A DNA stretch of 64,000 nt from Candidatus Rokuibacteriota bacterium (GCA_003221695.1 QHSX01000041.1:1-64000), one strand, 5' to 3'. Counted from the stretch's first letter, positions 1 to 8,575 are shown. The notes: generated by a model not told the origin, from the sequence alone. A program made the numbers and translations.

Positions 1-484
1 CGACGCGCCCCTGCTGATCCGGACGGCGCGCGAGCTCAACTACAAGGGCCTGCTGAGCACCGAGACGGCGCAGGACGCCAAGATCCTCGCCGAGGTCGCG
101 GGCAAGGCGGCGAACGGCTTCATCTCGGTGGGCGGCGCCAGCACCCCGCAGATCCGAAGCGCGGAGATGGAGAGCTTCGTCAAGCGGTACGTCAAGGTGG
201 CCGGTGAGTGGAACGACGAGGCCGGCACCAAGGTGTACGCGCTCGAGATGATCCTCCGCACCCTGAAGGTCGCCGGCAAGAAGGCCGTCACCGACGTCGA
301 GGAGTTCAAGAAGGCCCTCCCGAAGTTCCAGGTGACCAACCCGTTCCTGAAGGAGCCGAAGCGGCTCAAGTACGTCGGCGCCGCCTACTTCAAGCAGCCG
401 CGCCAGATCGGCGTGCCGATGGTCGTCAACGTCTTCGAGGACGGCCAGTTCAAGACCCTCTTCATCGGCAGCGTGGAGGATTGA
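1..484 (+). CDS. Branched-chain amino acid-type ABC substrate-binding protein, C-terminal fragment
   Basis: The frame is open from the window edge to TGA at 482-484, so the N-terminus and signal peptide lie outside. The roughly 160 visible residues look like the C-terminal lobe of a periplasmic Leu/Ile/Val-type binding protein (Peripla_BP_6): a stretch ending ARELNYKGLL, an EMILRTLKVAG helix typical of the hinge-proximal end, and a closing VFEDGQFKTLF strand. It lies directly upstream of livHMGF on the same strand, so it is very likely the cognate binding protein that delivers the substrate to that membrane complex. The ligand cannot be read from this fragment. Confidence 0.8.
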   Translation, partial: DAPLLIRTARELNYKGLLSTETAQDAKILAEVAGKAANGFISVGGASTPQIRSAEMESFVKRYVKVAGEWNDEAGTKVYALEMILRTLKVAGKKAVTDVEEFKKALPKFQVTNPFLKEPKRLKYVGAAYFKQPRQIGVPMVVNVFEDGQFKTLFIGSVED

Positions 485-527
485 GACACCCATAGAGCAG
501 GTCGTCGTCAACGGGCTCATCCTCGGG

Positions 528-1352
528 ATGAACTACGCCCTGATCGCGCTCGGCATCACGCTGATCTTCGCGATCATGGGCGTCCTGAACTTCGCCCACG
601 GACAGATGTACGTCCTGGGCGGATTCGTCACCTACTACGTCTACGGCGTCTTCGGGCTCAACTACTTCGTCGCGCTGGCCGCGTCGGCCGTCACCGTCGC
701 GTGCGTCGGGCTCGTCTTCGAGCGATTCCTGTTCCGGCGCGTCCTGCGCATCACCACCCGCGAGGAGAGCACGATGCTGCTGGCGGCCGGCACGGCGCTG
801 CTGCTCGACAGCCTCGGCCTCGCCCTCTTCGGCGAGAAGCAGCGGGGTGTCGCCCCGGTCGTCGCCGGTGTCTACGAGATCTTCGGCGCCTTCGTGCCGG
901 CCTCGCGGGCGCTGATCTTCGTCCTCGCCGGGGGGCTCGTCGGGGCCCTGCTGCTCTTCATCCAGTACACGCGCCCGGGGCGCGCGCTCCGGGCCATCGC
1001 CCAGGACAAGGAGACCGCGGCCCTCCAGGGCGTCGACATCGACCGCTACTCGGCGCTCGGCTTCGCCCTCGGGGCGGCGCTCGCCGGGCTGGCGGGCGGC
1101 CTCCTCGTCACCGTGTTCGCCGTGAACGCGGGCGCCGGCACACCGATCTCGATCAAGGCGTTCATCATGATCATGATCGGCGGCGCGGGCGTTGTCTCCG
1201 GCGCCATCCTGGGCGCGTTCGTGCTCGGCTTCAGCGAGGCGCTCGGCTACTTCTTCATTCCGGGCTCGACGACCTACCTCATGATCCTGGTGGGCCTCAT
1301 CGTCTTCCTGATCTTCCGGCCGCAGGGGATCATGGGGAAACCGTGGGGTTGA
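528..1352 (+). CDS. livH: Branched-chain amino acid ABC transporter permease (LivH type)
   Basis: Inner-membrane permease of the BPD_transp_2 family with about eight hydrophobic segments. The LNFAHGQMYVLGGF motif near the N-terminus and the cytoplasmic loop GRALRAIAQDKETAALQG are typical of LivH. The first ATG is at 528, but the family-conserved N-terminal helix continues upstream in frame (EQVVVNGLILG encoded at 495-527) with no ATG, GTG or TTG. True initiation is therefore probably at ATA 492 or ATT 480, the latter overlapping the preceding stop. The annotated start is the first canonical one and probably removes about 12 residues. It pairs with the next gene, livM. Confidence 0.88.
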   Translation: MNYALIALGITLIFAIMGVLNFAHGQMYVLGGFVTYYVYGVFGLNYFVALAASAVTVACVGLVFERFLFRRVLRITTREESTMLLAAGTALLLDSLGLALFGEKQRGVAPVVAGVYEIFGAFVPASRALIFVLAGGLVGALLLFIQYTRPGRALRAIAQDKETAALQGVDIDRYSALGFALGAALAGLAGGLLVTVFAVNAGAGTPISIKAFIMIMIGGAGVVSGAILGAFVLGFSEALGYFFIPGSTTYLMILVGLIVFLIFRPQGIMGKPWG

Positions 1353-1368
1353 GCCGCGCCCCGGCGCC

Positions 1369-2343
1369 ATGAGGCTCAGGGTCGCCGCCGCCCTCGTGGG
1401 GCTCGCGCTCTATCTCGTGGTGGTCCCCTTCGTGTTCCGAGAGTCGCGCTACCTGCTCGGTATCCTGACGACCGCCTCCGTGCTCAGCCTCATCAGCCTC
1501 GGCGTCTGGCTCACGTTCGCGATCGGACGCATCAACATCGGCCAGGCCGCCTTCGCGCTCGTCGGAGGCTACACCACGGCGATCCTGTCGGTGAAGCTCG
1601 GGGTCTCGTTCTGGCTCTGCCTTCCGGCCTCCGGTCTGGCGGCGGCCCTCGTCGGGGCGGTGATCGGCTGGCCCATCCTCAGGCTGAAGGGCGTGTACTT
1701 CGCGATGATCACCCTGACCCTGAGCGAGGCGGCTCGACTGGCCGCCCTGAACGGCGGGACCATCACGCAGGGCGCCACCGGCATCCTGAACATCCCGTTG
1801 CCGGGTGAGGTGACGTTCGCCGGGGTCGTGCTCGTCCCCGCCTTCCGCGCGCTGAACGTGCACCTCGCGTTCTACTACCTGGCGGCGATCCTGCTCGTCC
1901 TCGGGCTGTTCACGGTCACGCGCATCGCCAGCTGCCGCCTGGGATGGATCTTCCGCTCTCTCAGGCAGGATGAGGCGCTCGCCGCCAGCATCGGCGTCAA
2001 CGTGGCGAAGTACCGGGTGCTCGCCTTCGCCCTCGGCTGCTTCTTCGCCGGCATCGCGGGGGCGTTCTTCACGGTGTCCCAGCAGAGCATCTATCCGTCG
2101 AGCTTCGGCGTGCCGGATTCCGTCTACTTCATGCTCTACTGCTTCCTCGGCGGGCTCTCGTACGTGTCCGGCCCCGTGGTCGGCGCCTTCGTCCTGTTCC
2201 TCGGCTTCGAGCTCCTCCACGGCCTGCGCGAGTACCAGATGCTGACGTACGCCGCGATCATGATCACGATGATGCTCTGGCTGCCCAACGGGCTCCTGAG
2301 CCTGCGGCTCCCCGCGCGACCAGGCATGAAGGCCGACGCATGA
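1369..2343 (+). CDS. livM: Branched-chain amino acid ABC transporter permease (LivM type)
   Basis: A 324-residue polytopic inner-membrane protein and the second permease of the Liv-type importer. INIGQAAFALVGGYTTAIL in the first third and the loop FRSLRQDEALAASIGVNVAK in the second half are the usual LivM signatures and contact sites for the ATPases. It starts 16 bp after livH, and its TGA overlaps the ATG of livG in an ATGA arrangement, which indicates translational coupling. Length and topology are normal for the family. Substrate is not deducible beyond an amino acid or a related small compound. Confidence 0.9.
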   Translation: MRLRVAAALVGLALYLVVVPFVFRESRYLLGILTTASVLSLISLGVWLTFAIGRINIGQAAFALVGGYTTAILSVKLGVSFWLCLPASGLAAALVGAVIGWPILRLKGVYFAMITLTLSEAARLAALNGGTITQGATGILNIPLPGEVTFAGVVLVPAFRALNVHLAFYYLAAILLVLGLFTVTRIASCRLGWIFRSLRQDEALAASIGVNVAKYRVLAFALGCFFAGIAGAFFTVSQQSIYPSSFGVPDSVYFMLYCFLGGLSYVSGPVVGAFVLFLGFELLHGLREYQMLTYAAIMITMMLWLPNGLLSLRLPARPGMKADA

Positions 2344-3116
2344 TCGTCATGGAGGTCCGAGACCTGACGAAGCGGTTCGGCGGCCTGGTGGCGGTCGACC
2401 ACGTGACGTTCGAGGCGAACGAGGGCGAGGTGCTCAGCATCATCGGGCCGAACGGCGCCGGCAAGAGCACCCTCTTCAAGCTGATCACCTCGTTCCTCCC
2501 GCGGACGGCCGGCCGCGTGATCTTCCAGGGCGAGGAGATCACGGGCCTCTCCGCCCACCTGGTGGCCCGCAAGGGGGTGGTCCGCACGTTCCAGGAGACG
2601 ACGATCTTCAAGGAGATGAGCGCCCTGGAGAACGTCGTCATCGCCCACCACCTGCGCGGGCGGGCGACCCCCGTCGGCCTCTTCCTCAATACCCGCGTGG
2701 CGCGCCAGGACGAGGCGACCTTCCGCGACAGCGCCGACGAGATCCTCGACTACCTCGGGCTCTCGCGGGTGAAGCACGAAGAGGCACGGCACCTGCCGCA
2801 CGGCCACCTGCGCGCCCTCGGCATCGCCATCGCGATGGCGTGCGACCCGAAGGTGCTCCTCCTCGACGAGCCCTTCTCGGGCATGAACCCGGAGGAGACG
2901 GACCGGATGGTGGAGATGGTGCGAGGCATCCGCGATCGGGGCGTCACCATCCTGCTCGTCGAGCACGACATGCGCGCCGTGATGCGCCTCAGCGATCGCA
3001 TCATCGTGCTCAACTTCGGCAGGAAGATCGCCGACGGCACACCGAGGGAGATCCAGAACGACGAGGCGGTGATCGAGGCCTACATCGGGCGCGAGGACGA
3101 CGAGCTCGGGATCTAG
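2340..3116 (+). CDS. livG: Branched-chain amino acid ABC transporter ATP-binding protein (LivG type)
   Basis: A 258-residue cytoplasmic ATPase that powers the LivHM permease. Walker A is GPNGAGKST at residues 36-44, Walker B is VLLLDEP followed by FSGMNPEE, and the H-loop is VEHDM. The ABC signature reads LPHGHLRALGIA, which departs from LSGGQ and also from the usual LivG form LPYGxQRRLEIA. ATG 2340 overlaps the livM stop; a second in-frame ATG at 2349 is an alternative start. LivG and LivF normally form a heterodimer, and livF follows after one base. Confidence 0.92.
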   Translation: MIVMEVRDLTKRFGGLVAVDHVTFEANEGEVLSIIGPNGAGKSTLFKLITSFLPRTAGRVIFQGEEITGLSAHLVARKGVVRTFQETTIFKEMSALENVVIAHHLRGRATPVGLFLNTRVARQDEATFRDSADEILDYLGLSRVKHEEARHLPHGHLRALGIAIAMACDPKVLLLDEPFSGMNPEETDRMVEMVRGIRDRGVTILLVEHDMRAVMRLSDRIIVLNFGRKIADGTPREIQNDEAVIEAYIGREDDELGI

Positions 3117-3117
3117 C

Positions 3118-3828
3118 ATGTACTTCGCCGTGCGCCACGTGAGCGTCTACTACGACAAGGTCCGGGCCGTCTCCGACATCTCGCTCGTCATGGACGCCGG
3201 CGACGTGATCGCGATCATCGGCGCCAACGGCGCGGGCAAGACGACCACGCTGCGCGCCGTGACCGGGCTCGCCCCGGTCGCCTCCGGCGAGATCTGGTTC
3301 GACGGCCATCGGATCGACCGCCTGCGCCCCGACCGGATCGTCGGCCTCGGCATCTCGATGGTTCCGGAGGGGCGCCATGTCTTTCCCTTCATGAGCGTCG
3401 GGGACAATCTCCTGATGGGCGCGTTCGCGCGGCGGGACCGACGCGCGATCGAGCAGGACGTCGAACGGGTCTTCGCGCGCTTTCCGCGCCTGAAGGAGCG
3501 CCGACGCCAGCAGGCAGGCACGCTGAGCGGCGGCGAGCAGCAGATGCTCGCCATCGGCCGCGCGCTCATGGCGCGCCCCAAGCTCTTGCTGATGGACGAG
3601 CCGTCCCTCGGGCTCGCGCCGCACCTGGTGCGCGAGATCGCCCGCGCGATCCTCGCCGTCAACCGGGAGGAGAAGGTGGCCGTCGTCCTCGTCGAGCAGA
3701 ACTCGCGGATGGCGCTCAAGGTCTCGACCCGCGCGTACGTCCTCGAAACGGGGCAGGTGGCGCTCGAGGGGCGCTCCGCAGACCTCCTGAACAACGAACA
3801 GGTCCGGAGACTCTATCTGGGCGGATAG
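3118..3828 (+). CDS. livF: Branched-chain amino acid ABC transporter ATP-binding protein (LivF type)
   Basis: A 236-residue ATPase, partner of LivG. Walker A is GANGAGKTT (residues 35-43), the signature is a canonical LSGGEQQML, and Walker B is LLLMDEPSLGLAP. VLVEQN has Gln in place of the switch His, as is usual in LivF. It starts one base after the livG stop. The strong LivF signature and the weakened LivG signature suggest two non-equivalent ATP sites. It completes an SBP-H-M-G-F importer. Confidence 0.93.
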   Translation: MYFAVRHVSVYYDKVRAVSDISLVMDAGDVIAIIGANGAGKTTTLRAVTGLAPVASGEIWFDGHRIDRLRPDRIVGLGISMVPEGRHVFPFMSVGDNLLMGAFARRDRRAIEQDVERVFARFPRLKERRRQQAGTLSGGEQQMLAIGRALMARPKLLLMDEPSLGLAPHLVREIARAILAVNREEKVAVVLVEQNSRMALKVSTRAYVLETGQVALEGRSADLLNNEQVRRLYLGG

Positions 3829-3831
3829 CTC

Positions 3832-4605
3832 ATGCCCGACGCTTTTTACGTCCCCGACGGCGACGCGTTTGTCGCCACCGTGCACACGCGCGGCCCGTGG
3901 AGCGCCACGCACCAGCACGGCGGGCCGCCCGCCGCGCTGTTGGCGCGTGCGCTCGAGGCGCAGGCCCCCGGCTTCGTGATCGCGCGGATCACCGTGGACT
4001 TCCTGCTGCCCGTGCCGATCGACCGGCTCGCCGTGCGCGTCGAGACCCTGCGCGCGGGCAGCAAGGTGCAGCGTCTCCTCGCGCGCCTGCTCCACGGCGA
4101 GCGCGTGATGGCCCAGGCCCTCGCCGCGCTCGTGCGCCCGGGCGCGGTCGCGATCGCGTCGCCGGCCAGTGACCCGGCCCTGCCACCGCCCGAGCACGGG
4201 CGCCCGTTCCAGTTTCCTTTCTTCCACGAGCCCGTCAGCTATCACGAGGCGATGGAGACGCGGCTCGTGCGCGGCGACTGGGGCAGCGGCCGCGTGGCCG
4301 CCTGGATGCGGCAGCGCGTGCCGCTCGTGGCCGGCACGCCGACCTCGCCGCTCGAGCGCGTGCTGGTCGCCGCCGACTCCGGCAGTGGCGTGAGCGCGGC
4401 CATCGAGCACAAGCGCTTCACCGCGATCAACGCCGACCTCACCGTGAGCGTGCACCGCCCGCTGGAAGGCGAGTGGGTCGGGATGGACTGCCTGTCGATC
4501 TACGAGCCGCACGGCGTCGGCCTCGCCGACACCCGCCTGCACGACGTGCGTGGTCCGATCGGCCGCGCGCTCCAGAGCCTCGTGGTGGAGGCGCGGTCTT
4601 CGTAA
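3832..4605 (+). CDS. Thioesterase family protein (double hotdog, acyl-CoA thioesterase-like)
   Basis: A 257-residue protein resembling the thioesterase-like superfamily (TesB-type double hotdog). The N-terminal hotdog holds THQHGGPPAALLARAL, the central helix with its HGG turn, followed by ITVDFLLPVPIDRL, the strand that usually follows. The C-terminal half has NADLTVSVHRPLEGEW and a final VVEARSS strand, consistent with a second hotdog. It begins 3 bp after livF, so it is probably co-transcribed. Known relatives hydrolyse acyl-CoA thioesters in the cytoplasm. Placement at the end of a liv operon suggests a role in degrading the imported compound through CoA esters, which is inference. Confidence 0.75.
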   Translation: MPDAFYVPDGDAFVATVHTRGPWSATHQHGGPPAALLARALEAQAPGFVIARITVDFLLPVPIDRLAVRVETLRAGSKVQRLLARLLHGERVMAQALAALVRPGAVAIASPASDPALPPPEHGRPFQFPFFHEPVSYHEAMETRLVRGDWGSGRVAAWMRQRVPLVAGTPTSPLERVLVAADSGSGVSAAIEHKRFTAINADLTVSVHRPLEGEWVGMDCLSIYEPHGVGLADTRLHDVRGPIGRALQSLVVEARSS

Positions 4606-4619
4606 GGCAGATCGCCGTC

Positions 4620-4648
4620 TTGCCAAGCAGATCCCCGCGTGCTAGATA
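4620..4648 (+). promoter_or_regulatory. Candidate sigma70-type promoter for the amide importer operon
   Basis: TTGCCA (4620-4625) and TAGATA (4643-4648) are separated by 17 bp in the 100-bp gap before the binding-protein gene. The -35 box matches consensus at five of six positions and the -10 box at three. Two near-identical 11-mers, GCAGATCGCCG and GCAGATCCCCG, flank the -35 region and could be regulator sites. This is pattern evidence only. Confidence 0.35.
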
Positions 4649-4705
4649 TGGCCGGTCATTCGGACCGCCGCACTTAACCGACCGTATGCGATCCGGGAGC
4701 GAGCC

Positions 4706-5935
4706 ATGGAGATGAATCGGCGGGAGGCGCTGAAGGCGCTCGGGGCGGCGGTGGGAGCGGCGTTCGTCCCCGGCCGCGCCAGCGCCCAGAATGGTGAGAT
4801 TTCGGTCGGGAGTCTCCTCGACGGGACCGGCCCCATCAACATCTACGGGCTCCCTATGATCGACAGCACGAAGTTCGCCATCGACGACATCAACGCCCAG
4901 GGCGGCGTGCTCGGCCGCAAGCTGAGACTCGTCCAGCTCGACGCCCAGTCGAACAACCAGATCTACGCGGAGTACGCGACCAAGCTGCTCGTCGAGGATA
5001 AGGTCGCGGTGCTGATGGGCGGCATCACGAGCGCGTCCCGCGAAGCCGTCCGCCCGGTCGTGGGCAAGTACAAGCACGTCTACTTCTACAACGAGCAATA
5101 CGAGGGCGGCGTCTGCGACAAGCTCGTGTTCTGCACCGGCGTCACACCGGCCCAGCAGCTCGGCACGTTGATCCCCTGGGCGGTGAAGGAGTACGGCAAA
5201 AAGGTCTACACGCTCGCGGCCGACTATAACTACGGTCACATCTCAGCCGACTGGGTGAAGGTCTTCCTGAGAAAGGCCGGCGGCACGCTCGTGAACCAGG
5301 AGTTCATCCCGCTCGACGTCGTCAACTTCGACTCGGTGATCAAGCGGGTGGAAGGGGCGAAGCCCGACGTCGTGATGTCGCTCCTGGTCGGCGGCAATCA
5401 CATCGCGTTCTACCGGCAGTTCGCCGCCACCGGGCTGAAGGGAAAGATCCCGATCGTTTCGGCGACGTTCGGGCTCGGCAACGAGCAAGTGGTCCTCACC
5501 CCGGAGGAGGTCGAGGGGCTGGTGGTGATCTATCCCTACTTTCAGGAGCTCGAGAACGCCGTCAACCGGGAGTGGGTGCACCGCTGGCACCAGCGGTTCG
5601 GCGCGAACTACGCCTACATCACCGACTCGGCCTGCACCGTCTGGAACGGCTGGCACCTCTGGGCCACGGCGGTGAAGAAGGCAGGGTCGCTCGAGCGGGA
5701 CGCGGTCATCAAGGCGCTCGAGAGCGGCCTCACCTTCAAGTCGCCGGAGGGCGAGATCACGCTCAACCCCGAGAGCCATCACGTCGTGCACACGGTGCAC
5801 CTCGCCAAGGTGAACAAGCAGCGCGGCTTCTCGATTATCAAGACGTTCCCGAACGTCGCGCCCACGGACACGATGGAGGTGTGCGATCTGATCAAGAACC
5901 CGAATCAGGCAAAGCAGTACACGCCGAAGTTCTAG
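4706..5935 (+). CDS. Urea/short-chain amide-type ABC transporter substrate-binding protein
   Basis: A 409-residue Peripla_BP_5/6 protein of the UrtA/FmdD/AmiC group. The N-terminus carries a twin-arginine-like signal (NRREALKALG, then a hydrophobic stretch ending ASAQ). The motif GGITSASREAVRPVV followed by YFYNEQYEGG is typical of amide and urea binders, as are ADYNYGH and the hinge at VVMSLLVGGN. GGGAG precedes the ATG by about seven bases. It heads an operon of two permeases, UrtD- and UrtE-like ATPases, a GatC-like protein and an amidase, so an amide or ureido compound is the likely ligand. The exact substrate is unknown. Confidence 0.88.
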   Translation: MEMNRREALKALGAAVGAAFVPGRASAQNGEISVGSLLDGTGPINIYGLPMIDSTKFAIDDINAQGGVLGRKLRLVQLDAQSNNQIYAEYATKLLVEDKVAVLMGGITSASREAVRPVVGKYKHVYFYNEQYEGGVCDKLVFCTGVTPAQQLGTLIPWAVKEYGKKVYTLAADYNYGHISADWVKVFLRKAGGTLVNQEFIPLDVVNFDSVIKRVEGAKPDVVMSLLVGGNHIAFYRQFAATGLKGKIPIVSATFGLGNEQVVLTPEEVEGLVVIYPYFQELENAVNREWVHRWHQRFGANYAYITDSACTVWNGWHLWATAVKKAGSLERDAVIKALESGLTFKSPEGEITLNPESHHVVHTVHLAKVNKQRGFSIIKTFPNVAPTDTMEVCDLIKNPNQAKQYTPKF

Positions 5936-5940
5936 CGTCG

Positions 5941-5983
5941 GCGTCGCGTCTCCCGCTCTGGAGCCGCCCAGGGCCGGCGACGC
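5941..5983 (+). other. Intercistronic stem-loop between binding-protein and permease genes
   Basis: GCGTCGC (5941-5947) pairs with GCGACGC (5977-5983) across a 29-base loop that itself contains a short GCTC/GAGC pairing. There is no following T-run. It sits between the binding-protein stop and the permease start, where a hairpin could stabilise the upstream mRNA or lower downstream expression. Confidence 0.35.
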
Positions 5984-5991
5984 GCAAGACG

Positions 5992-6852
5992 ATGGATTTC
6001 GTCGCAGTCACCGCGTTTGGCATCGTGTACACGATCGCCACGCTCATCCTCCTGGCCCTCGGTCTCGCCGTGATCTTCGGGATGATGGGCGTCATCAACC
6101 TGGCGCAGGCCGAGTTCCTCATGGTCGGCGCCTACACGGTGTTGATCGTGACGGCCCACGGCGCGAGCGTCTGGGTCGGGATCGCGGTGGCGCCGGTCGT
6201 CGTGGGCCTCCTGGGCCTCGTGATCGAGCGGACGATCATCCGCTTCCTCTATGGCCGCATCCTCGATACGATGCTCGCGACCTGGGGGCTCAGCCTGGGT
6301 CTGGTCGGGCTCGTCACCCTCGTGTTCGGGCCGACGACCGAGGGGATCGCCACGCCGTTGGGCCACGTCACCGTCGGCGAGTACCGACTCTCCGTCTACA
6401 GCGTCTTCGTCATCCTGATGGCGTTCGCGGTTCTCGGGCTGACGTATGGCCTGTTCAACTACACGCGCTTCGGCCTGGTGGCGCGCGCGACCATGCAGAA
6501 CCCCAACATGGTCTCCGCGCTCGGCGTGAACCCCGCGCGGGTGTACATGGGGACCTTTGCGTTCGGCGCCGCCCTGGCCGGCCTCGGCGGTGGAGTGATG
6601 GCGCCCCTCACGGGCGTCGTGCCGACGCTCGGCCTGGCCTTCATCGCCAAGATCTTCATCACGGTGATCGTCGGCGGGCCCGTGATCCTCCTGGGCACGA
6701 CGACGGCGGGCGTGGTGCTCGGCCTCGTCGAGAGCCTCGTCTCCTACGGTTCGACGCCCATCTACGGTCAGGTCGCCATGCTCGCCTTCGCGATCATCCT
6801 TCTCCGGCTCCTCCCCCAGGGCATCTCCGGCTTCTGGCGCCGAGGCGTCTAG
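5992..6852 (+). CDS. Urea/amide-type ABC transporter permease (UrtB/LivH family)
   Basis: A 286-residue BPD_transp_2 permease with about eight membrane segments. MMGVINLAQAEFLMVGAY matches the conserved N-terminal motif, and the loop RFGLVARATMQNPNMVSALG matches the cytoplasmic coupling loop. The frame is open further upstream, but ATG 5992 (MDFVAVTAFG) gives a family-like N-terminus and follows the binding-protein gene by 56 bp. The stop overlaps the GTG of the next permease by one base. Role: one half of the inner-membrane channel for the compound captured by the preceding binding protein. Confidence 0.87.
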   Translation: MDFVAVTAFGIVYTIATLILLALGLAVIFGMMGVINLAQAEFLMVGAYTVLIVTAHGASVWVGIAVAPVVVGLLGLVIERTIIRFLYGRILDTMLATWGLSLGLVGLVTLVFGPTTEGIATPLGHVTVGEYRLSVYSVFVILMAFAVLGLTYGLFNYTRFGLVARATMQNPNMVSALGVNPARVYMGTFAFGAALAGLGGGVMAPLTGVVPTLGLAFIAKIFITVIVGGPVILLGTTTAGVVLGLVESLVSYGSTPIYGQVAMLAFAIILLRLLPQGISGFWRRGV

Positions 6853-7853
6853 TGACAGCGTGGGCGCTGTGGGCCGTCGCGGTCGCTGTGGTGGCGGCGC
6901 TGCCGGCCGTGCTCTCGCCCTTCCAGATCGTTCAGCTCACCGTGTTCATGATCTACAGTCTGCTCGCGCTGAGCCTCGACCTGATCTGGGGCTTTGGCGG
7001 GATCCTTTCGTTTGGACAGGCGGCGTTCTTCGGCGTGGGCGGCTACGTCTACGGGATCGTGGGCATCAACTCGGGCAGCACGACGTTGGCGCTCATAGCG
7101 GGTGTCGCTGGCGCCGCCGGGCTCGCGGCACTGCTCGGCTACTTCACGTTCTACGGCCGGGTCGGCTCGATGTATTTTGCCGTCATCACGCTGACGGTGA
7201 CGCTGATCCTGCATCAGGTGATGGGCACGACCGCCGACCCCAGGTATGCCGTGGGCCAGGCCCGCCTCGGTGGCTACAACGGGATGACGAATATCCCGTC
7301 GCTGGCGCTGGAGGTGCCCGGCCGCGCTCCACTCACGCTCGACCCCGTCCAATTGTTCTACGTCGTGGGCGGCCTGCTTCTTCTGGTCCTCGCCCTGACC
7401 CGCGCCCTCGTTCGGGGGTCCTTCGGTCGCGTGCTCGCCGCGATTCGGGAGGACGAGCTGCGGACGGAGCTGCTCGGGTACGATCCCCGCTGGCGTAAGC
7501 TCGTGACGTTCGCGATCTCCGGCTCCATCGCCGGCCTCGCCGGGGGCCTCTTCGCGGGCTGGGGCAATTTTATGAACCCGCAGGTCTTCAGCATGTTCCA
7601 GTCGGCGCTGGTGGTCATCTGGGTGATGGTCGGCGGCCGGTCCACGCTGTACGGGGCCGTGGTGGGCACGCTCGTCGTCCAGTCCCTCACGAATTACCTG
7701 GGCACCGCGTCGGTCACCTACACGACCGTCGCGCTCGGCACGGCGCTGGTGGTGATCGTCCTGCTCTTTCCGCGGGGCCTGGTGCCGGCCATCGAGGGCG
7801 CCGTCCGGCGAGTCAGCGGGCGGCGGCCCCCAGCCCCGGAATTCGCGCGATGA
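6852..7853 (+). CDS. Urea/amide-type ABC transporter permease (UrtC/LivM family)
   Basis: A 333-residue LivM/UrtC-like inner-membrane protein starting with GTG that shares one base with the previous stop. GGILSFGQAAFFGVGGYVYG is the conserved N-terminal motif, and the loop VLAAIREDELRTELLGYDPR is the conserved cytoplasmic coupling segment. The last codons overlap the ATG of the UrtD-like gene by four bases, indicating translational coupling. It forms the channel together with the upstream permease. Confidence 0.88.
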   Translation: MTAWALWAVAVAVVAALPAVLSPFQIVQLTVFMIYSLLALSLDLIWGFGGILSFGQAAFFGVGGYVYGIVGINSGSTTLALIAGVAGAAGLAALLGYFTFYGRVGSMYFAVITLTVTLILHQVMGTTADPRYAVGQARLGGYNGMTNIPSLALEVPGRAPLTLDPVQLFYVVGGLLLLVLALTRALVRGSFGRVLAAIREDELRTELLGYDPRWRKLVTFAISGSIAGLAGGLFAGWGNFMNPQVFSMFQSALVVIWVMVGGRSTLYGAVVGTLVVQSLTNYLGTASVTYTTVALGTALVVIVLLFPRGLVPAIEGAVRRVSGRRPPAPEFAR

Positions 7854-8575
7854 ATGACGTCGTGCTTCAGACGCGGGGTCTCGTGAAGGAGTTCGGTGGG
7901 CTGCGGGCCGTCAACTCCCTCGACTTCACCCTGAGGCGCGGCGAACTGCGCTGCGTGATCGGCCCCAACGGCGCCGGCAAGAGCACGCTCTTCAAACTCC
8001 TCACCGGCCAACTCAAACCTACCGCGGGGACGATCCACTTCAAGGGTCTCGACGTCACTCGTCTCCTGCCCCACGAGATCGCGCGAGCCGGGATCGGGAT
8101 CAAGTTCCAGGTGCCGCGCGTCTACGATAGCCTGTCGGTGACCGAGAACCTCTGGCTCTCCGCGCGATCCCGCCATGGGGCCGCCGCCGGCGCGATCGTC
8201 GACCGGGTCCTCGCCGAGGTCGGCCTCGTCGAGCGCCGGACCAGCCCGGTGGGGCACCTCTCGCACGGCGATCGACAGTGGGTGGAAATCGGCATGGTGC
8301 TGACGTCCGACCCCGACCTGGTTCTCCTCGACGAGCCCACCGCCGGCATGACCCATGCCGAGGCGCGACGCACAGCCGACCTCGTGCGCGAGATCAACCG
8401 GCGGGCGACGCTGATCGTGGTCGAGCACGACATGGACTTCGTGCGAAGCATCGCGGGATACGTCACCGTGCTCCACAGAGGCGCCGTGCTTGCCGAAGGA
8501 ACCATGGACGAGATCCGAGCGAACGACGTCGTCCGCGACATCTATCTGGGGAAGCGGCCGCGTGCTCGACGTTGA
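7850..8575 (+). CDS. urtD: Urea/amide ABC transporter ATP-binding protein, UrtD-like
   Basis: A 241-residue ATPase with Walker A GPNGAGKST, signature region LSHGDRQWVEIGM, Walker B LVLLDEPTAGM and H-loop VVEHDM. The LSHGxxQWxEIGM form is characteristic of UrtD rather than LivG, which points to a urea or short-chain amide importer. Its 3' end overlaps the start of the UrtE-like gene by 14 bp. Cytoplasmic, working as a heterodimer with the next gene product. No urease genes are in view, so urea itself is not proven. Confidence 0.88.
   Translation: MNDVVLQTRGLVKEFGGLRAVNSLDFTLRRGELRCVIGPNGAGKSTLFKLLTGQLKPTAGTIHFKGLDVTRLLPHEIARAGIGIKFQVPRVYDSLSVTENLWLSARSRHGAAAGAIVDRVLAEVGLVERRTSPVGHLSHGDRQWVEIGMVLTSDPDLVLLDEPTAGMTHAEARRTADLVREINRRATLIVVEHDMDFVRSIAGYVTVLHRGAVLAEGTMDEIRANDVVRDIYLGKRPRARR

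Noticed and set aside
3010-4626. Large minus-strand frame opposite livF and the thioesterase
   Set aside because: Low-complexity Arg/Ala/His-rich translation typical of antisense frames in GC-rich DNA; no family motifs.
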